The position numbers were made by a program, and so were the translations under genes. A stretch of 64,000 bases of DNA. Source: Allomeiothermus silvanus DSM 9946 (GTDB lineage: Bacteria > Deinococcota > Deinococci > Deinococcales > Thermaceae). A model generated the notes under the pieces. It made no database searches. It saw only the letters and a list, made by a program, of their open reading frames with translations, and was not told where the DNA came from. Shown here piece after piece: positions 30,262 to 39,841 of the stretch; positions within the stretch are counted from its first letter, which is position 1; the number at the start of each line of letters is the position of its first letter. The DNA is taken from the NCBI RefSeq assembly GCF_000092125.1, contig NC_014212.1:2128001-2192000 (forward strand), in the 5' to 3' direction.

Positions 30262-31950
30262 TTAGTCCCCCGCCTCAACGGTCTCGCGCGGATTCTCGAT
30301 GATCATGTCCTCCGCCGCTCCGCCCGAGGGAATCATGGGGAAGACGCCTTCTTCGTGGTAGACCCGTGCCTCGAGCAGCACCGGGCCATCGTGCTCCAGC
30401 ACCTCCCTGACCGCATCGGCCAGCTTGGCCCGGTCGGTCAGGGTGATACCCTTGATGCCGTAAGCCTCGGCCAACTTGGCAAAATCAGGGTTGGAATCGG
30501 CCAGATAGACCTCGCTATAGCGCCTGGCGTGGAAGAGGTCTTGCCACTGGCGCACCATACCTAAAAACCCGTTGTTGAGGATTACGATCTTGACCGGCAG
30601 GTTGTACTTCTTGACCGTGGCCAGTTCCTGCAGGGTCATCTGAAAAGAGCCATCCCCATCAAAGTCGATGACCAGCTCGCCGGGCCTAGCCAGCGCTGCC
30701 CCGATAGCAAAAGGCAAGCCCACTCCCATGGTACCCAGGCCACCGGAGTTAATCCAGGAACGAGGCCTGTCGAACTTGAAAAACTGCGCGGTGAACATCT
30801 GGTGCTGGCCTACTCCGCTCGTCACGATGGCCTTGCCCCCGGTGGCCTCCCAGAAAGCCTGGATGACCTCCTGGCTTTGCAGATGAGGCTTGGGTTTGAA
30901 GGAGAAGGGGTGCTTGGTCTTCCACTCGTTGAGCTCTTCCCACCATTGGCCGATCTTGAGCGGGCGGGCTCCTTTGGCCAGTTCCCCCGCGACCCACTTA
31001 GCATCACCCACCACCGGGATGTGCGTGTTGACCAGCTTGCCGATCTCGGCCGGGTCAATGTCCACGTGGATTATGGTGTGGGCGTTAGGGGCAAAGCGCG
31101 AGACCTTTCCGGTCACCCGGTCATCGAAGCGTAATCCGATGGCGAGGATGACATCAGCGTGGTGAATAGCGCGGTTGGCAGCTACCGAGCCGTGCATTCC
31201 TGGCATTCCTAGGCACTGCTTATGGGTTCCAGGGAAAGCCCCCAGGCCCATCAGGGTGGGAATCACCGGGATGCCAGTCTGCTCGGCGAACTCGATGAGT
31301 TCAGGGGCGGCGTGCTGGGCACCACCGCCCACCATCAGCACCGGCTTTTGGGCGATCTCCAAGGCCTCCAGGGCCCGCTCGATCTGGCGGGGGTGACCCT
31401 TGTAGGTGGGCTTATAGCCGGGAAGGTCGATCTCCACATCAAAGCTGCCGTTAAATTCGGCTAGCTGCACGTCCTTGGGCACATCCACCAACACCGGGCC
31501 CGGCCGTCCCGTAGCGGCGATGTAAAAAGCCTCGGCGATGATGCGGGGAATATCGTTCACGTTGCGAATTTGCACATTGTGCTTGGTGACCGGCTGGGTG
31601 ATGCCCACCACGTCGGCCTCCTGAAAAGCATCGGTACCGATGAGGGCCTGTGGCACGTTCCCGGTGATCGCCACCACCGCCGTGGAGTCCATCAAAGCGT
31701 CTTGCAAACCGGTGACCAGGTTCAACGCCCCTGGGCCACTGGTTGCCATCACCACCCCCACCTTGCCGCTAGCACGGGCGTACGCGGTGGCCGCGTGAAC
31801 CCCGCCTTGCTCGTGCCGAACCAGGATGTGGCGGATCGGAGAGTCGTAAAGCGCGTCGTAGGTGGGCATAATGGTTCCCCCTGGGTGACCGAAAATGATC
31901 TCCACCCCCTGTCGTTCCAGTGCCCTAAGGATCGCTGCCGCTCCGTTCAT
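30262..31950 (-). CDS. ilvB: acetolactate synthase large (catalytic) subunit
   Basis: 562-residue TPP enzyme that makes acetolactate or acetohydroxybutyrate. Motifs: IFGHPGGTIMPTYDAL with the glutamate-region VRHEQGGVHAATAYARASG (catalytic Glu), FAD-region RFDDRVTGK, and TPP-Mg motif GDGSFQMTLQELATVKKYNLPVKIVILNN. GGGAGG precedes ATG 31950. First structural gene of the ilvBN-ilvC-leuA-cimA operon, with an attenuator immediately upstream. Confidence 0.97.
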   Translation of the reverse strand: MNGAAAILRALERQGVEIIFGHPGGTIMPTYDALYDSPIRHILVRHEQGGVHAATAYARASGKVGVVMATSGPGALNLVTGLQDALMDSTAVVAITGNVPQALIGTDAFQEADVVGITQPVTKHNVQIRNVNDIPRIIAEAFYIAATGRPGPVLVDVPKDVQLAEFNGSFDVEIDLPGYKPTYKGHPRQIERALEALEIAQKPVLMVGGGAQHAAPELIEFAEQTGIPVIPTLMGLGAFPGTHKQCLGMPGMHGSVAANRAIHHADVILAIGLRFDDRVTGKVSRFAPNAHTIIHVDIDPAEIGKLVNTHIPVVGDAKWVAGELAKGARPLKIGQWWEELNEWKTKHPFSFKPKPHLQSQEVIQAFWEATGGKAIVTSGVGQHQMFTAQFFKFDRPRSWINSGGLGTMGVGLPFAIGAALARPGELVIDFDGDGSFQMTLQELATVKKYNLPVKIVILNNGFLGMVRQWQDLFHARRYSEVYLADSNPDFAKLAEAYGIKGITLTDRAKLADAVREVLEHDGPVLLEARVYHEEGVFPMIPSGGAAEDMIIENPRETVEAGD

Positions 31951-31974
31951 GTTGCCTCCCTAACTTGCTCAAAC

Positions 31975-32063
31975 ATAGACCCCCCGCTCGAGCGGGGGGT
32001 CTATGGTGTTCTGCGCCTATCACTGCACCAAGCCCCCCCTAGTCGCTACTACTAGGACTAGGG
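31975..32063 (-). promoter_or_regulatory. ilv attenuator: protector, antiterminator and terminator hairpins
   Basis: Read on the minus strand. Segment 1 CCCTAGTC (32063-32056) pairs with segment 2 GACTAGGG (32044-32037) around a loop made of leader Leu/Val codons. Segment 2 continues into GGGGGGG (32039-32033), which can instead pair with CCCCCC (31985-31980, plus strand), the first arm of a perfect 30-nt palindrome at 31975-32004 centred on GCTCGAGC. Thus 1:2 allows the terminator and 2:3 prevents it. The U tract after the terminator is short (UAUGUUU). A ribosome held on the CTA/GTA codons would block segment 1. Confidence 0.8.
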
Positions 32064-32097
32064 ATAGGCTGCTAATGCGGGTATAGGCTCGGCTCAC
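32020..32097 (-). CDS. ilvL: ilv leader peptide, 25 codons, Leu/Val rich
   Basis: GTG 32097 to TGA 32020. The peptide contains SSLSLVLVVA in its middle and GGLVQ at its end: four Leu (three are CTA), four Val and one Ile codon in 25. Its Leu/Val codons form the loop of the protector hairpin. It starts only 10 nt after the -10 box, so initiation must be leaderless or use a leader of a few bases (AAG precedes GTG). Confidence 0.75.
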   Translation of the reverse strand: MSRAYTRISSLSLVLVVATRGGLVQ

Positions 32098-32107
32098 CTT
32101 GAAGGGA

Positions 32108-32137
32108 AGTCTACCCGCGCTTGGTATACCGTGTCAA
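32108..32137 (-). promoter_or_regulatory. promoter of the ilv operon
   Basis: TTGACA at 32137-32132 and TAGACT at 32113-32108 on the minus strand, separated by 18 bp. The -35 is a perfect consensus. Transcription would begin near 32100, immediately before the leader peptide. Confidence 0.75.
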
Positions 32138-32191
32138 GCCGGTATTACAGTCTGAGCCTTTATGGTGTAAGGTTTCGTACCCCTGCCTCCC

Positions 32192-32665
32192 TCAGCGAGT
32201 AAACGCCATGATGCTTTGGGTGTGCTGGGGAAAGCGCCGCTGCAACTCTTCCCGGGTGGGTAGCTCGAAGTCGGCGAAGTCAAATCCAGGGGCCACCGTG
32301 CACCCTACCAGCGCATAGTCCCCCAGCGGGCGGGCCGCCTGCCAGACCCCCGCCGGAACCACCGCCTGGGGCCGCTCCCCGCGCAGGACGTCCGGGCCCA
32401 TACGAACTAGGTTGTAAGCACCTTCGTCGGTCAGCAGGTGTAGCTCGAGTCCCTCCCCAGCGTAGAAATGCCACACCTCATCGGAGCGAACCCGGTGCCA
32501 AGCGGAAAAATCCCCCCGCTGGAGCAAAAAGTAAATGGCGGTAGAGGCTGCCCGCAGCCCTTGCGGAGCATGCAGGAGGGTGGGGGATTGGAAGGTCTGG
32601 GCGTAGTAGCCACCCTCCGGGTGCGGCTTCAGACCCAGCGCCCGGATCACATCCGCCGGGTTCAT
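32192..32665 (-). CDS. DUF985 / cupin_5 family protein
   Basis: 157 residues with the DUF985 cupin pattern: LGLKPHPEGGYYAQTFQSP, STAIYFLLQRGDFSAWHRVRSDEVWHFYAG and VPAGVWQAARPLGDYALVGCTVAPGFDFADFEL. The family is a single-domain cupin of unknown substrate. It overlaps the ypdA stop region by 4 bp (ATGA), so both are translated together. The pairing with a thiol reductase may hint at a redox-related role, but this is conjecture. Confidence 0.88.
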   Translation of the reverse strand: MNPADVIRALGLKPHPEGGYYAQTFQSPTLLHAPQGLRAASTAIYFLLQRGDFSAWHRVRSDEVWHFYAGEGLELHLLTDEGAYNLVRMGPDVLRGERPQAVVPAGVWQAARPLGDYALVGCTVAPGFDFADFELPTREELQRRFPQHTQSIMAFTR

Positions 32666-33657
32666 CGCGGCACCACCTGCAGCCGCTGAGCGATCTCTCT
32701 AACCGCGATTTGGGCGTGCTCCCGGCCATTTTCGATAAAGACCGTACGGGTGTCGTTGCCGAAGCCTGCACTACCCGCTACAAACAAGCCGGGAATCGAG
32801 GTTTCGAAGGCCTTGGATAGCACCGGAGCATCGTCTTCCCCGGCGAACCTGGCGCCCGCTTCCCGCAAGAGCCGGTCTACCGCCCGGTATCCGATCAGCA
32901 CGACCACGAAGTCTGCTCGCAGGCTGAAAGCCGCAGGCTCCGCATCCTTCGAACGTTGGACGATCTTCACTTCGGTCGGGGTAATCTCCCGTACCTCTGC
33001 GTTCAGGAGGAGTCGGATGGAACCCTCCTTGACCCGGTTTTCGAAGTCAGGTTTGAGCCAGTACTTGACACTGGGGCGGATTTCCCCCTCGCGGTGGACG
33101 ACGGTGACCTTAGCCCCACCCCGGTATAGATCAAGGGCGGTCTCCACCGCGCTGTTCGACCCACCGAGCACTACCACCGTGCGGTTCCAGTAAGGCAGGG
33201 TCTCCTCGATCCCGTAGCGGACATGGGGCAGGTTCTCGCCCGGTACGCCAAGCCGGTTGGGATTGCCGTAGTAGCCAGTGGCCACCAAGACAAACCGGGC
33301 CGACATCCTGCCCTCCCCCTCTCGGTCCTGGTAGAGAACGGTGAAATTCCCTTCTTGACCGGCGATTCCCGTCACCTCGGTATAGGTACGGACCTCAAGC
33401 CCCTCCACCTCCGCTACCCGACGATAGTACTGCAAGGCTTCGCGACGGGTAGGCTTGGGGCCTGCCGCCGGAAAGGGGTGGCCACCGATCTCGAGGTTCT
33501 TGGCCTCGCTGAAAAATATGGTCTCGCGCGGCCAGCGGTAGATGGTCTCGAGCAGGGTGCCCCTTTCCAGCACCACGGCCTTGAGCCCGGCCCGTTTGGC
33601 CTCGATGGCGGCAGCGAGCCCCACCGGGCCGGCCCCCACCACAATCAGATCCCACAT
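32662..33657 (-). CDS. ypdA: YpdA-type bacillithiol disulfide reductase
   Basis: 331-residue flavoprotein with FAD motif VVGAGPVGLAAAIEAKRAG (residues 6-24) and NAD(P)H motif VVVLGGSNSAVETALDLYRGG (about 165-185). It lacks the CxxC redox pair of thioredoxin reductase, as is usual for YpdA/Bdr, and carries GSAGFGNDTRTVFIENGREH near the C-terminus. YpdA reduces bacillithiol disulfide; bacillithiol is made by Deinococcus-Thermus. It is cytoplasmic and coupled to the DUF985 gene. Confidence 0.87.
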   Translation of the reverse strand: MWDLIVVGAGPVGLAAAIEAKRAGLKAVVLERGTLLETIYRWPRETIFFSEAKNLEIGGHPFPAAGPKPTRREALQYYRRVAEVEGLEVRTYTEVTGIAGQEGNFTVLYQDREGEGRMSARFVLVATGYYGNPNRLGVPGENLPHVRYGIEETLPYWNRTVVVLGGSNSAVETALDLYRGGAKVTVVHREGEIRPSVKYWLKPDFENRVKEGSIRLLLNAEVREITPTEVKIVQRSKDAEPAAFSLRADFVVVLIGYRAVDRLLREAGARFAGEDDAPVLSKAFETSIPGLFVAGSAGFGNDTRTVFIENGREHAQIAVREIAQRLQVVPR

Positions 33658-33858
33658 ACTCCCATGCTACAAGGCCGAGCTTAGGGGAAACTGTTCCCCC
33701 GGGAAGCGTGGGCCGCGCCGATCCGGAAGCGCCGCTTTTTCCTGCCGCACCCCTCTGGATGCATCCGCGTTATCACGAGGGCAACTGTTCTGTACAGCAG
33801 GCGAAAACCGAGGCAAGAGGTTCAGCCGTTACGAAGAGTGCTCTAAGCTTGTGCATGT

Positions 33859-34611
33859 ATGGAGTGGATCGCTAACCCCGAAATCTGGACCGCGCTCGTC
33901 ACGCTGACCGTGCTCGAGATCGTGCTAGGCGTGGATAATGTTATCTTTATCTCGATCCTGGCCGCGAAGCTGCCCAAGGAGCAGCAAGACCGCGCTCGCC
34001 AGACCGGGCTCTTGCTGGCTGCGGGCATGCGGCTGCTGTTCCTGCTGGCCATCGGCTGGATCATCGGCCTCAAGGCCACGCTCTTCACGGTGCTGGGGAA
34101 GGATATCTCCGGCAAGGACATCGTGCTGATGCTGGGCGGGCTCTTCCTGATCTACAAGGCCACCAAGGAGATTCACGAGAAACTCGAGGGCGAGGAGGGC
34201 CACGCCAGCGCCCGCGTCGCCCCCACCTTTGCCGCGGTGATCGGCCAGATCCTGCTGCTGGACCTGGTCTTTTCCATCGACTCGGTGATCACTGCGGTAG
34301 GCATGACCCCCTATGTGCCGGTGATGATGGCCTCGGTGATCGTGGCGGTGTCGATCATGCTCTTTGCCTCCAAGAGCATCTACGGCTTCATCAACCGCCA
34401 CCCGGCGGTCAAGATGCTGGCGCTGTCCTTTTTGCTACTCATCGGCGTGAGCCTCATCGCCGAGGGGTTGGGCCAGAAGATCCCCAAGGGCTACATCTAC
34501 TTCGCCATCGCCTTCGCGGTCTTCACCGAATGGCTCAACATCCGCGCCGGCAGCCGCACCAAGGCCAAGCCGGTGCAGCTTCACCAGCCCTACGAGCACA
34601 CCAAGGAGTAG
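33859..34611 (+). CDS. TerC-family membrane protein
   Basis: 250 residues with seven or so membrane helices. Family residues: VLEIVLGVDNVIFISILAAKL (N-terminal Asp/Asn), LLLDLVFSIDSVITAVGMT (central Asp). TerC proteins are linked to tellurite resistance and, in several bacteria, Mn2+ export. No yybP-ykoY-like element is recognisable in the 200-bp upstream gap. It is convergent with marR. The block terC-marR-MFS appears richer in GC than the flanking genes. Confidence 0.92.
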   Translation: MEWIANPEIWTALVTLTVLEIVLGVDNVIFISILAAKLPKEQQDRARQTGLLLAAGMRLLFLLAIGWIIGLKATLFTVLGKDISGKDIVLMLGGLFLIYKATKEIHEKLEGEEGHASARVAPTFAAVIGQILLLDLVFSIDSVITAVGMTPYVPVMMASVIVAVSIMLFASKSIYGFINRHPAVKMLALSFLLLIGVSLIAEGLGQKIPKGYIYFAIAFAVFTEWLNIRAGSRTKAKPVQLHQPYEHTKE

Positions 34612-34618
34612 CCGGCCA

Positions 34619-35071
34619 TTACCCCCCGGGCGGGCTGGTCTCGAGCTCCTCCAGCACCGCGTTCACGGCCCCGAGGAGGGGCCGGATTTTTTCGTCGGGG
34701 ACACGCGAGAGCACCTTGACGATCTGCTCGAGGGCGGCCTGGTCGAACTGCCGGGTGATCGTGCGGCCCTGGGGGCTCAGCCGCACCTGCTTCTCCCGGC
34801 GGTTGGCGGGGTTCTCGGCGCGCTCGAGCAGCCCCTGCCGCACCATGCGCTCGACCATCTGGCTGGCCGCCGCCTTGGAGAGCCCGGTGCGCGCGGCGAC
34901 CTCGGAGACCTTGAGCGACTCGTTCACGCCCAACTCGTAGAGCGTGTTGATCTCGCGCAGGGTGAGGCCGTGGATCTGGGCCATCTCGGTCATCTGCCCG
35001 GTCCAGTCGGCGAAGGCCACCTCGCTCAGCCGCCACAGGGCCTGGGCCAACTCCTGCCGTAGGGCGTCCAC
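34619..35071 (-). CDS. MarR-family transcriptional regulator
   Basis: 150 residues with a MarR winged helix: LTLREINTLYELGVNESLKVSEVAARTGLSKAAASQMVERMVRQGLLERAENPANRREKQVRLSPQG. GTG start at 35071; TAAGAT at 35083-35078 on the minus strand lies 6 nt upstream, a leaderless promoter. The gene is divergent from the MFS transporter across a 100-bp region with two palindromes, the usual arrangement of a drug-sensing repressor and its efflux pump. Confidence 0.92.
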   Translation of the reverse strand: MDALRQELAQALWRLSEVAFADWTGQMTEMAQIHGLTLREINTLYELGVNESLKVSEVAARTGLSKAAASQMVERMVRQGLLERAENPANRREKQVRLSPQGRTITRQFDQAALEQIVKVLSRVPDEKIRPLLGAVNAVLEELETSPPGG

Positions 35072-35077
35072 CCCCCC

Positions 35078-35165
35078 ATCTTAGGCCAAAAGGGCGAACG
35101 GTTCGGCGAACCGCTATTTACGATTGACCAAACAGTTTGACAAACCAAACCTTCGCGGCTAGAGT
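35078..35165. promoter_or_regulatory. divergent marR/MFS promoters with two operator palindromes
   Basis: For the MFS gene: TTGACA 35137-35142, 17-bp spacer, TAGAGT 35160-35165, then 6 nt to ATG. The palindrome CAAACAGTTTG (35129-35139) overlaps this -35. For marR: TAAGAT 35083-35078 (minus), with the palindrome CGGTTC-GGC-GAACCG (35099-35113) over its -35 position. The two sites differ in sequence, so either MarR recognises both loosely or a second factor binds one. Confidence 0.7.
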
Positions 35166-35171
35166 GAGCTC

Positions 35172-36392
35172 ATGGCGCGCTCCGGCCTGCTGGTGGTGCT
35201 GGCGATCCTGTTCGTGGACGTCGCGGGCGAGGGGCTGGTCTACCCCATCACGCCCAGCTTCCTGCAAGCCCTGGGCGGCGGCACCGTGCAGGAGGCGGCC
35301 CGCCTCTACGGCTGGTCGCTGGCCCTCTACGCGGCGCTCACCCTGTTCTTCGCCCCGGTGTGGGGAATGCTCTCCGACCGCTACGGGCGCAAACCCGTCC
35401 TGCTGCTGTCAATGGCGGGGGCGGCGGCGGGAAACCTGCTCACCGCGCTCGCGCCGGGCCTCGAGCTCTACTTCCTGGGCCGCGTCGTCGCGGGGGCCAC
35501 CAGCGCCAACCTGGTGGTGATCAACGCCTACCTGATCGACGTCTCGCCCCCCGAGCAGCGGGCCCGCAACTTCGGCCTCGTCGGGGCCGTTTTCGGCGTC
35601 GGCTTCGTGATCGGGCCCGCGCTGGGCGGCCTGGTGGGCGACTGGGGCTTGCGGGTGCCGTTCTGGATCGTCGCGGGCTTCTCGGCCTTCACCTTCACGC
35701 TGGCCCTGACGCTGCTGCCCGAGTCGCTGAAGGCGGAAAAGCGCAAGCGAACGCTGCGCTGGCTCGAGGCCAACCCCTTCGGGGCGCTGGCCGCCCTGGG
35801 CCGGTACCCCCTGCTGCGCTCGCTGACCTGGACCATCCTGCTCAACGGCCTGGCGATGAACATGCTGGTCGCGGTGTGGATCCCCTACGTCGCCTACCGC
35901 TACGGCTTCGGCCCCGCCGAGAACGGCCTCACCCTGGCGGCCTTCGGGCTGATGACCGCCCTGGGGCAGGGGCTGGTGGTGCCCTGGCTGGTCCCGAGGC
36001 TGGGGGAACGGCGGGCCGTCGTGCTGGGCCTGGTCGTGAGCGCGCTCAGCCTCGTGCTCTACGGCCTCGCCAGCGCCCCCTGGATGCTCTTCGCGGTGCT
36101 GGTGGTCGCCACGCTGGGCGCGGTGGACGAGCCCGCGCTGCAGGCCCTCATCAGCCGCAGCGTCCGGTCCGACGAGCAGGGGACCGTGCAGGGCGCTTTG
36201 GCGACCGTCGGCAGCCTGATGGGCGTCGTGGGCCCGGTGGCGGGCACCTACCTCTTCAGCCGCTTCATCGGGCCGCAGGCGGTGGCGGAGCTGCCCGGCG
36301 CCCCCTTCTTCGCCGGGGCCTTCTGCGTGGCACTCGGCTTAGGGATTGCCTACCGCGCGCTGCGCCGTTTCGACCCCCGGCCCAGCCGGTAA
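35172..36392 (+). CDS. MFS transporter (multidrug/tetracycline-efflux type)
   Basis: 406 residues with 12 predicted helices. Motif A of the drug:H+ antiporters is seen as GMLSDRYGRKPVLL (about residues 65-78), and the 12-helix family motif in GRVVAGATSANLVVINAYLID. The family includes TetA-like exporters; the substrate is unknown. It is controlled with the divergent marR. The mRNA is probably leaderless. It ends 12 bp before fumC. Confidence 0.9.
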   Translation: MARSGLLVVLAILFVDVAGEGLVYPITPSFLQALGGGTVQEAARLYGWSLALYAALTLFFAPVWGMLSDRYGRKPVLLLSMAGAAAGNLLTALAPGLELYFLGRVVAGATSANLVVINAYLIDVSPPEQRARNFGLVGAVFGVGFVIGPALGGLVGDWGLRVPFWIVAGFSAFTFTLALTLLPESLKAEKRKRTLRWLEANPFGALAALGRYPLLRSLTWTILLNGLAMNMLVAVWIPYVAYRYGFGPAENGLTLAAFGLMTALGQGLVVPWLVPRLGERRAVVLGLVVSALSLVLYGLASAPWMLFAVLVVATLGAVDEPALQALISRSVRSDEQGTVQGALATVGSLMGVVGPVAGTYLFSRFIGPQAVAELPGAPFFAGAFCVALGLGIAYRALRRFDPRPSR

Positions 36393-36404
36393 AATGGCAA
36401 AGCC

Positions 36405-37808
<1,404 letters not shown>

Positions 37809-37872
37809 GCCGGTACCCAAGCTTTCGCAGCTGGTATCAATAGAATCAGCAGGAGTAAAGGAGGTTGTCGTT

Positions 37873-38478
37873 ATGGCTTATCCCTTCAAGGTGCCGGAAC
37901 GCCCGTATGCCGCAGATGCCCTCGAGCCCCACATCGACACTAAAACCATGGAGGTGCACTACCAGGGCCACCACGTGGCCTACGTCAACAACCTCAACGC
38001 TGCTTTGGAGAAGCACCCCGAACTCCACAGCTGGGAGCTAGAAGACCTGCTGCGCCGGATCAACGAGGTGCCCGAGGACATCCGCACCGCCGTGCGCAAC
38101 AACGGGGGCGGCCACCACAACCATACCCTCTTCTGGGATATCCTCACTCCCGGCGGTGCCAAGGAACCCACCGGCAAGCTGGCTGAGGCCATTAACGCCA
38201 CCTTTGGCAGCTTCGACGAATTCAAGAAGCAACTGACCCAAGCCGGGGTCACCCGCTTCGGCTCGGGCTGGGCCTGGCTGGTGAAGGATAAGGCAGGTAA
38301 GCTGAAAATCTACAGCACCGCCAACCAGGACTCCCCCCTCATGGAAGGCGACACCCCTCTCCTGGGCATTGACGTGTGGGAGCACGCTTACTACCTCAAG
38401 TACCAAAACCGCCGGCCCGAATATCTGGCGGCGATCTGGAACGTGATCAACTGGGATAAGGTAGCCGAGCGCTTCTAA
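37873..38478 (+). CDS. sodA: superoxide dismutase [Mn/Fe]
   Basis: 201 residues starting [40 protein letters not shown]. Metal ligands: His in VHYQGHH, His in [10 protein letters not shown], and Asp and His in [15 protein letters not shown], the SOD signature. Sequence type is the Mn form found in Thermus. AAAGGAGG at 37857-37864 precedes ATG 37873, deciding it over an open upstream extension. Confidence 0.96.
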   Translation: MAYPFKVPERPYAADALEPHIDTKTMEVHYQGHHVAYVNNLNAALEKHPELHSWELEDLLRRINEVPEDIRTAVRNNGGGHHNHTLFWDILTPGGAKEPTGKLAEAINATFGSFDEFKKQLTQAGVTRFGSGWAWLVKDKAGKLKIYSTANQDSPLMEGDTPLLGIDVWEHAYYLKYQNRRPEYLAAIWNVINWDKVAERF

Positions 38479-38495
38479 AGCTTGAGCATGACATA

Positions 38496-38520
38496 GAGGC
38501 CGGGAATTCGTCCCGGCCTC
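38496..38520. terminator. hairpin between converging sodA and lipoprotein genes
   Basis: Perfect 10-bp stem GAGGCCGGGA/TCCCGGCCTC with a 5-nt loop, 18 bp after the sodA stop. No U tract follows, so it may act weakly or as mRNA end protection. Confidence 0.65.
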
Positions 38521-38540
38521 CGCATTATCGGACCCAGCGA

Positions 38541-39776
38541 TCAAGGAACCGTGGTAAAGTTGGTGTTCTTGGAACCGAAAACGAAGATTGGGGTATTGCT
38601 AAGCAACGCGCTCAGTTCCAGGTTCGAGCCATCTGGGTTGGTCAAGTCGTCGCTGCTCGCGGCGAACCCCTGGAAAGCCTCGACCCCCCAGCTATACACG
38701 GTGGACCCGGTGAGGCTGGCCCCTAGCACGCTGTAATCCGGCAACTGAAGGCTGGCTCCCGCCGAAGCAGGCACATACAAAGTGTAGGTTTTTCCCGCTC
38801 CGGAAAGCGTTAGCGTATACAGGCCAACCCCCGATACCGGCGTCCAGGAAAGGGTGGGGCGCTTATCCACGCCGGTAGCCCCGGCGGCAGGCAAGCTGTT
38901 TTTCAGCACGGTAGCGGCGGGAAGCGTAACATTGCTGGAACCCGTGGTATTAGCCGGAACGATCGCTGCCACAGTATTGCCATCGGCATCCTTTCCGCTA
39001 GCGATAAAGCCCGCCCCTTCGCTCGGGATTTTGACCGAAGTTCCGCTCGAGACTGACAGCCCAGGTACGATAAACATCGCTCCACCCGCCTTGATGTAGA
39101 TGAGGCCGGAACTCGGACTGTTGCTGTAAGCCCCGGTGGTCAGAGTAAAGGTGGTAGTAGTGCTGGGAACCGCAGTATTGAGGGGGATGTTGAGGCCGGT
39201 CTGCCCGACCCCCGCGTTGAGCGTGACCCCCGTTCGCTTGCCGAGTTGCAGGTAGTCGGTAATCGCACTCCCCGCTACTTTGAGATGCAAGGCAACAAGA
39301 TCGGTGGTCTTGCTACTGGAGCCAAACCAGACGATGTTGCCCGAGTAACTGCCGGTGGTGGAGTTAGCCGGAATAAAGCCAAAGGCTCCGGTACCGGAAA
39401 CCAAGATCCCCTGCCCTGCAGGCAAGGGGAAAGTTGGCCCGGTCACGGCTCCCGCCACCGAGGCGCTATAGACGCCGCTACCGCCGATCTGCGGATTGGC
39501 CCGAGTGAGCCCCCGGTACTCCCAGATATTCGTCCCGGTTTGAACAGTGAGGCTATAGGGGGTGGTCACGCTGGTATAGCTAAAAGTTCCATCCGCCCCC
39601 GTGGTTTTGAGGTTGCTTCCATTGAGCAGGATGTTTGCTCCGGAAACCGGGTTCCCTGAAGAATCGAGCACCTTACCGTTTACGCTGATCGTCACCGGGC
39701 CGCCCCCGCCTCCCCCACAGGCGGCCAGAGCCAGCAATAAACCGGATACCGCTAAGGTTTTCCCTAACGTTTTCAT
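38541..39776 (-). CDS. lipoprotein with carboxypeptidase-regulatory-like domain
   Basis: 411 residues from ATG 39776 (GGAGG upstream). A lipoprotein signal ends in LLALAAC followed by a glycine tract, usual for exported lipoproteins of this group. Next, VTISVNGKVLDSSGNPVSGANILLNGSN-type sequence matches the CarboxypepD_reg/Cna B-like fold. The rest is Thr/Ser/Gly-rich beta-sheet sequence, with GVDKRPTLSWTPVSGVGLYTLTLSG resembling a fibronectin-like module. It probably sits at the cell surface. The function is unknown. Confidence 0.75.
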   Translation of the reverse strand: MKTLGKTLAVSGLLLALAACGGGGGGPVTISVNGKVLDSSGNPVSGANILLNGSNLKTTGADGTFSYTSVTTPYSLTVQTGTNIWEYRGLTRANPQIGGSGVYSASVAGAVTGPTFPLPAGQGILVSGTGAFGFIPANSTTGSYSGNIVWFGSSSKTTDLVALHLKVAGSAITDYLQLGKRTGVTLNAGVGQTGLNIPLNTAVPSTTTTFTLTTGAYSNSPSSGLIYIKAGGAMFIVPGLSVSSGTSVKIPSEGAGFIASGKDADGNTVAAIVPANTTGSSNVTLPAATVLKNSLPAAGATGVDKRPTLSWTPVSGVGLYTLTLSGAGKTYTLYVPASAGASLQLPDYSVLGASLTGSTVYSWGVEAFQGFAASSDDLTNPDGSNLELSALLSNTPIFVFGSKNTNFTTVP

Positions 39777-39841
39777 CTCGCCTCCGTCACCCGAGCCGGG
39801 CTTTGCTGCTCGAGTCAAGAGGAAGGCTAGCAGCTAGGGCG

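Noticed and set aside
31999-32097. A longer ilv leader peptide ending in TAG near 32001
   Set aside because: That reading needed six G at 32039-32034; the sequence has seven, which moves the stop to TGA at 32022-32020.
33658-33858. yybP-ykoY manganese riboswitch upstream of terC
   Set aside because: TerC genes often carry it, but the conserved core is not recognisable in this gap.
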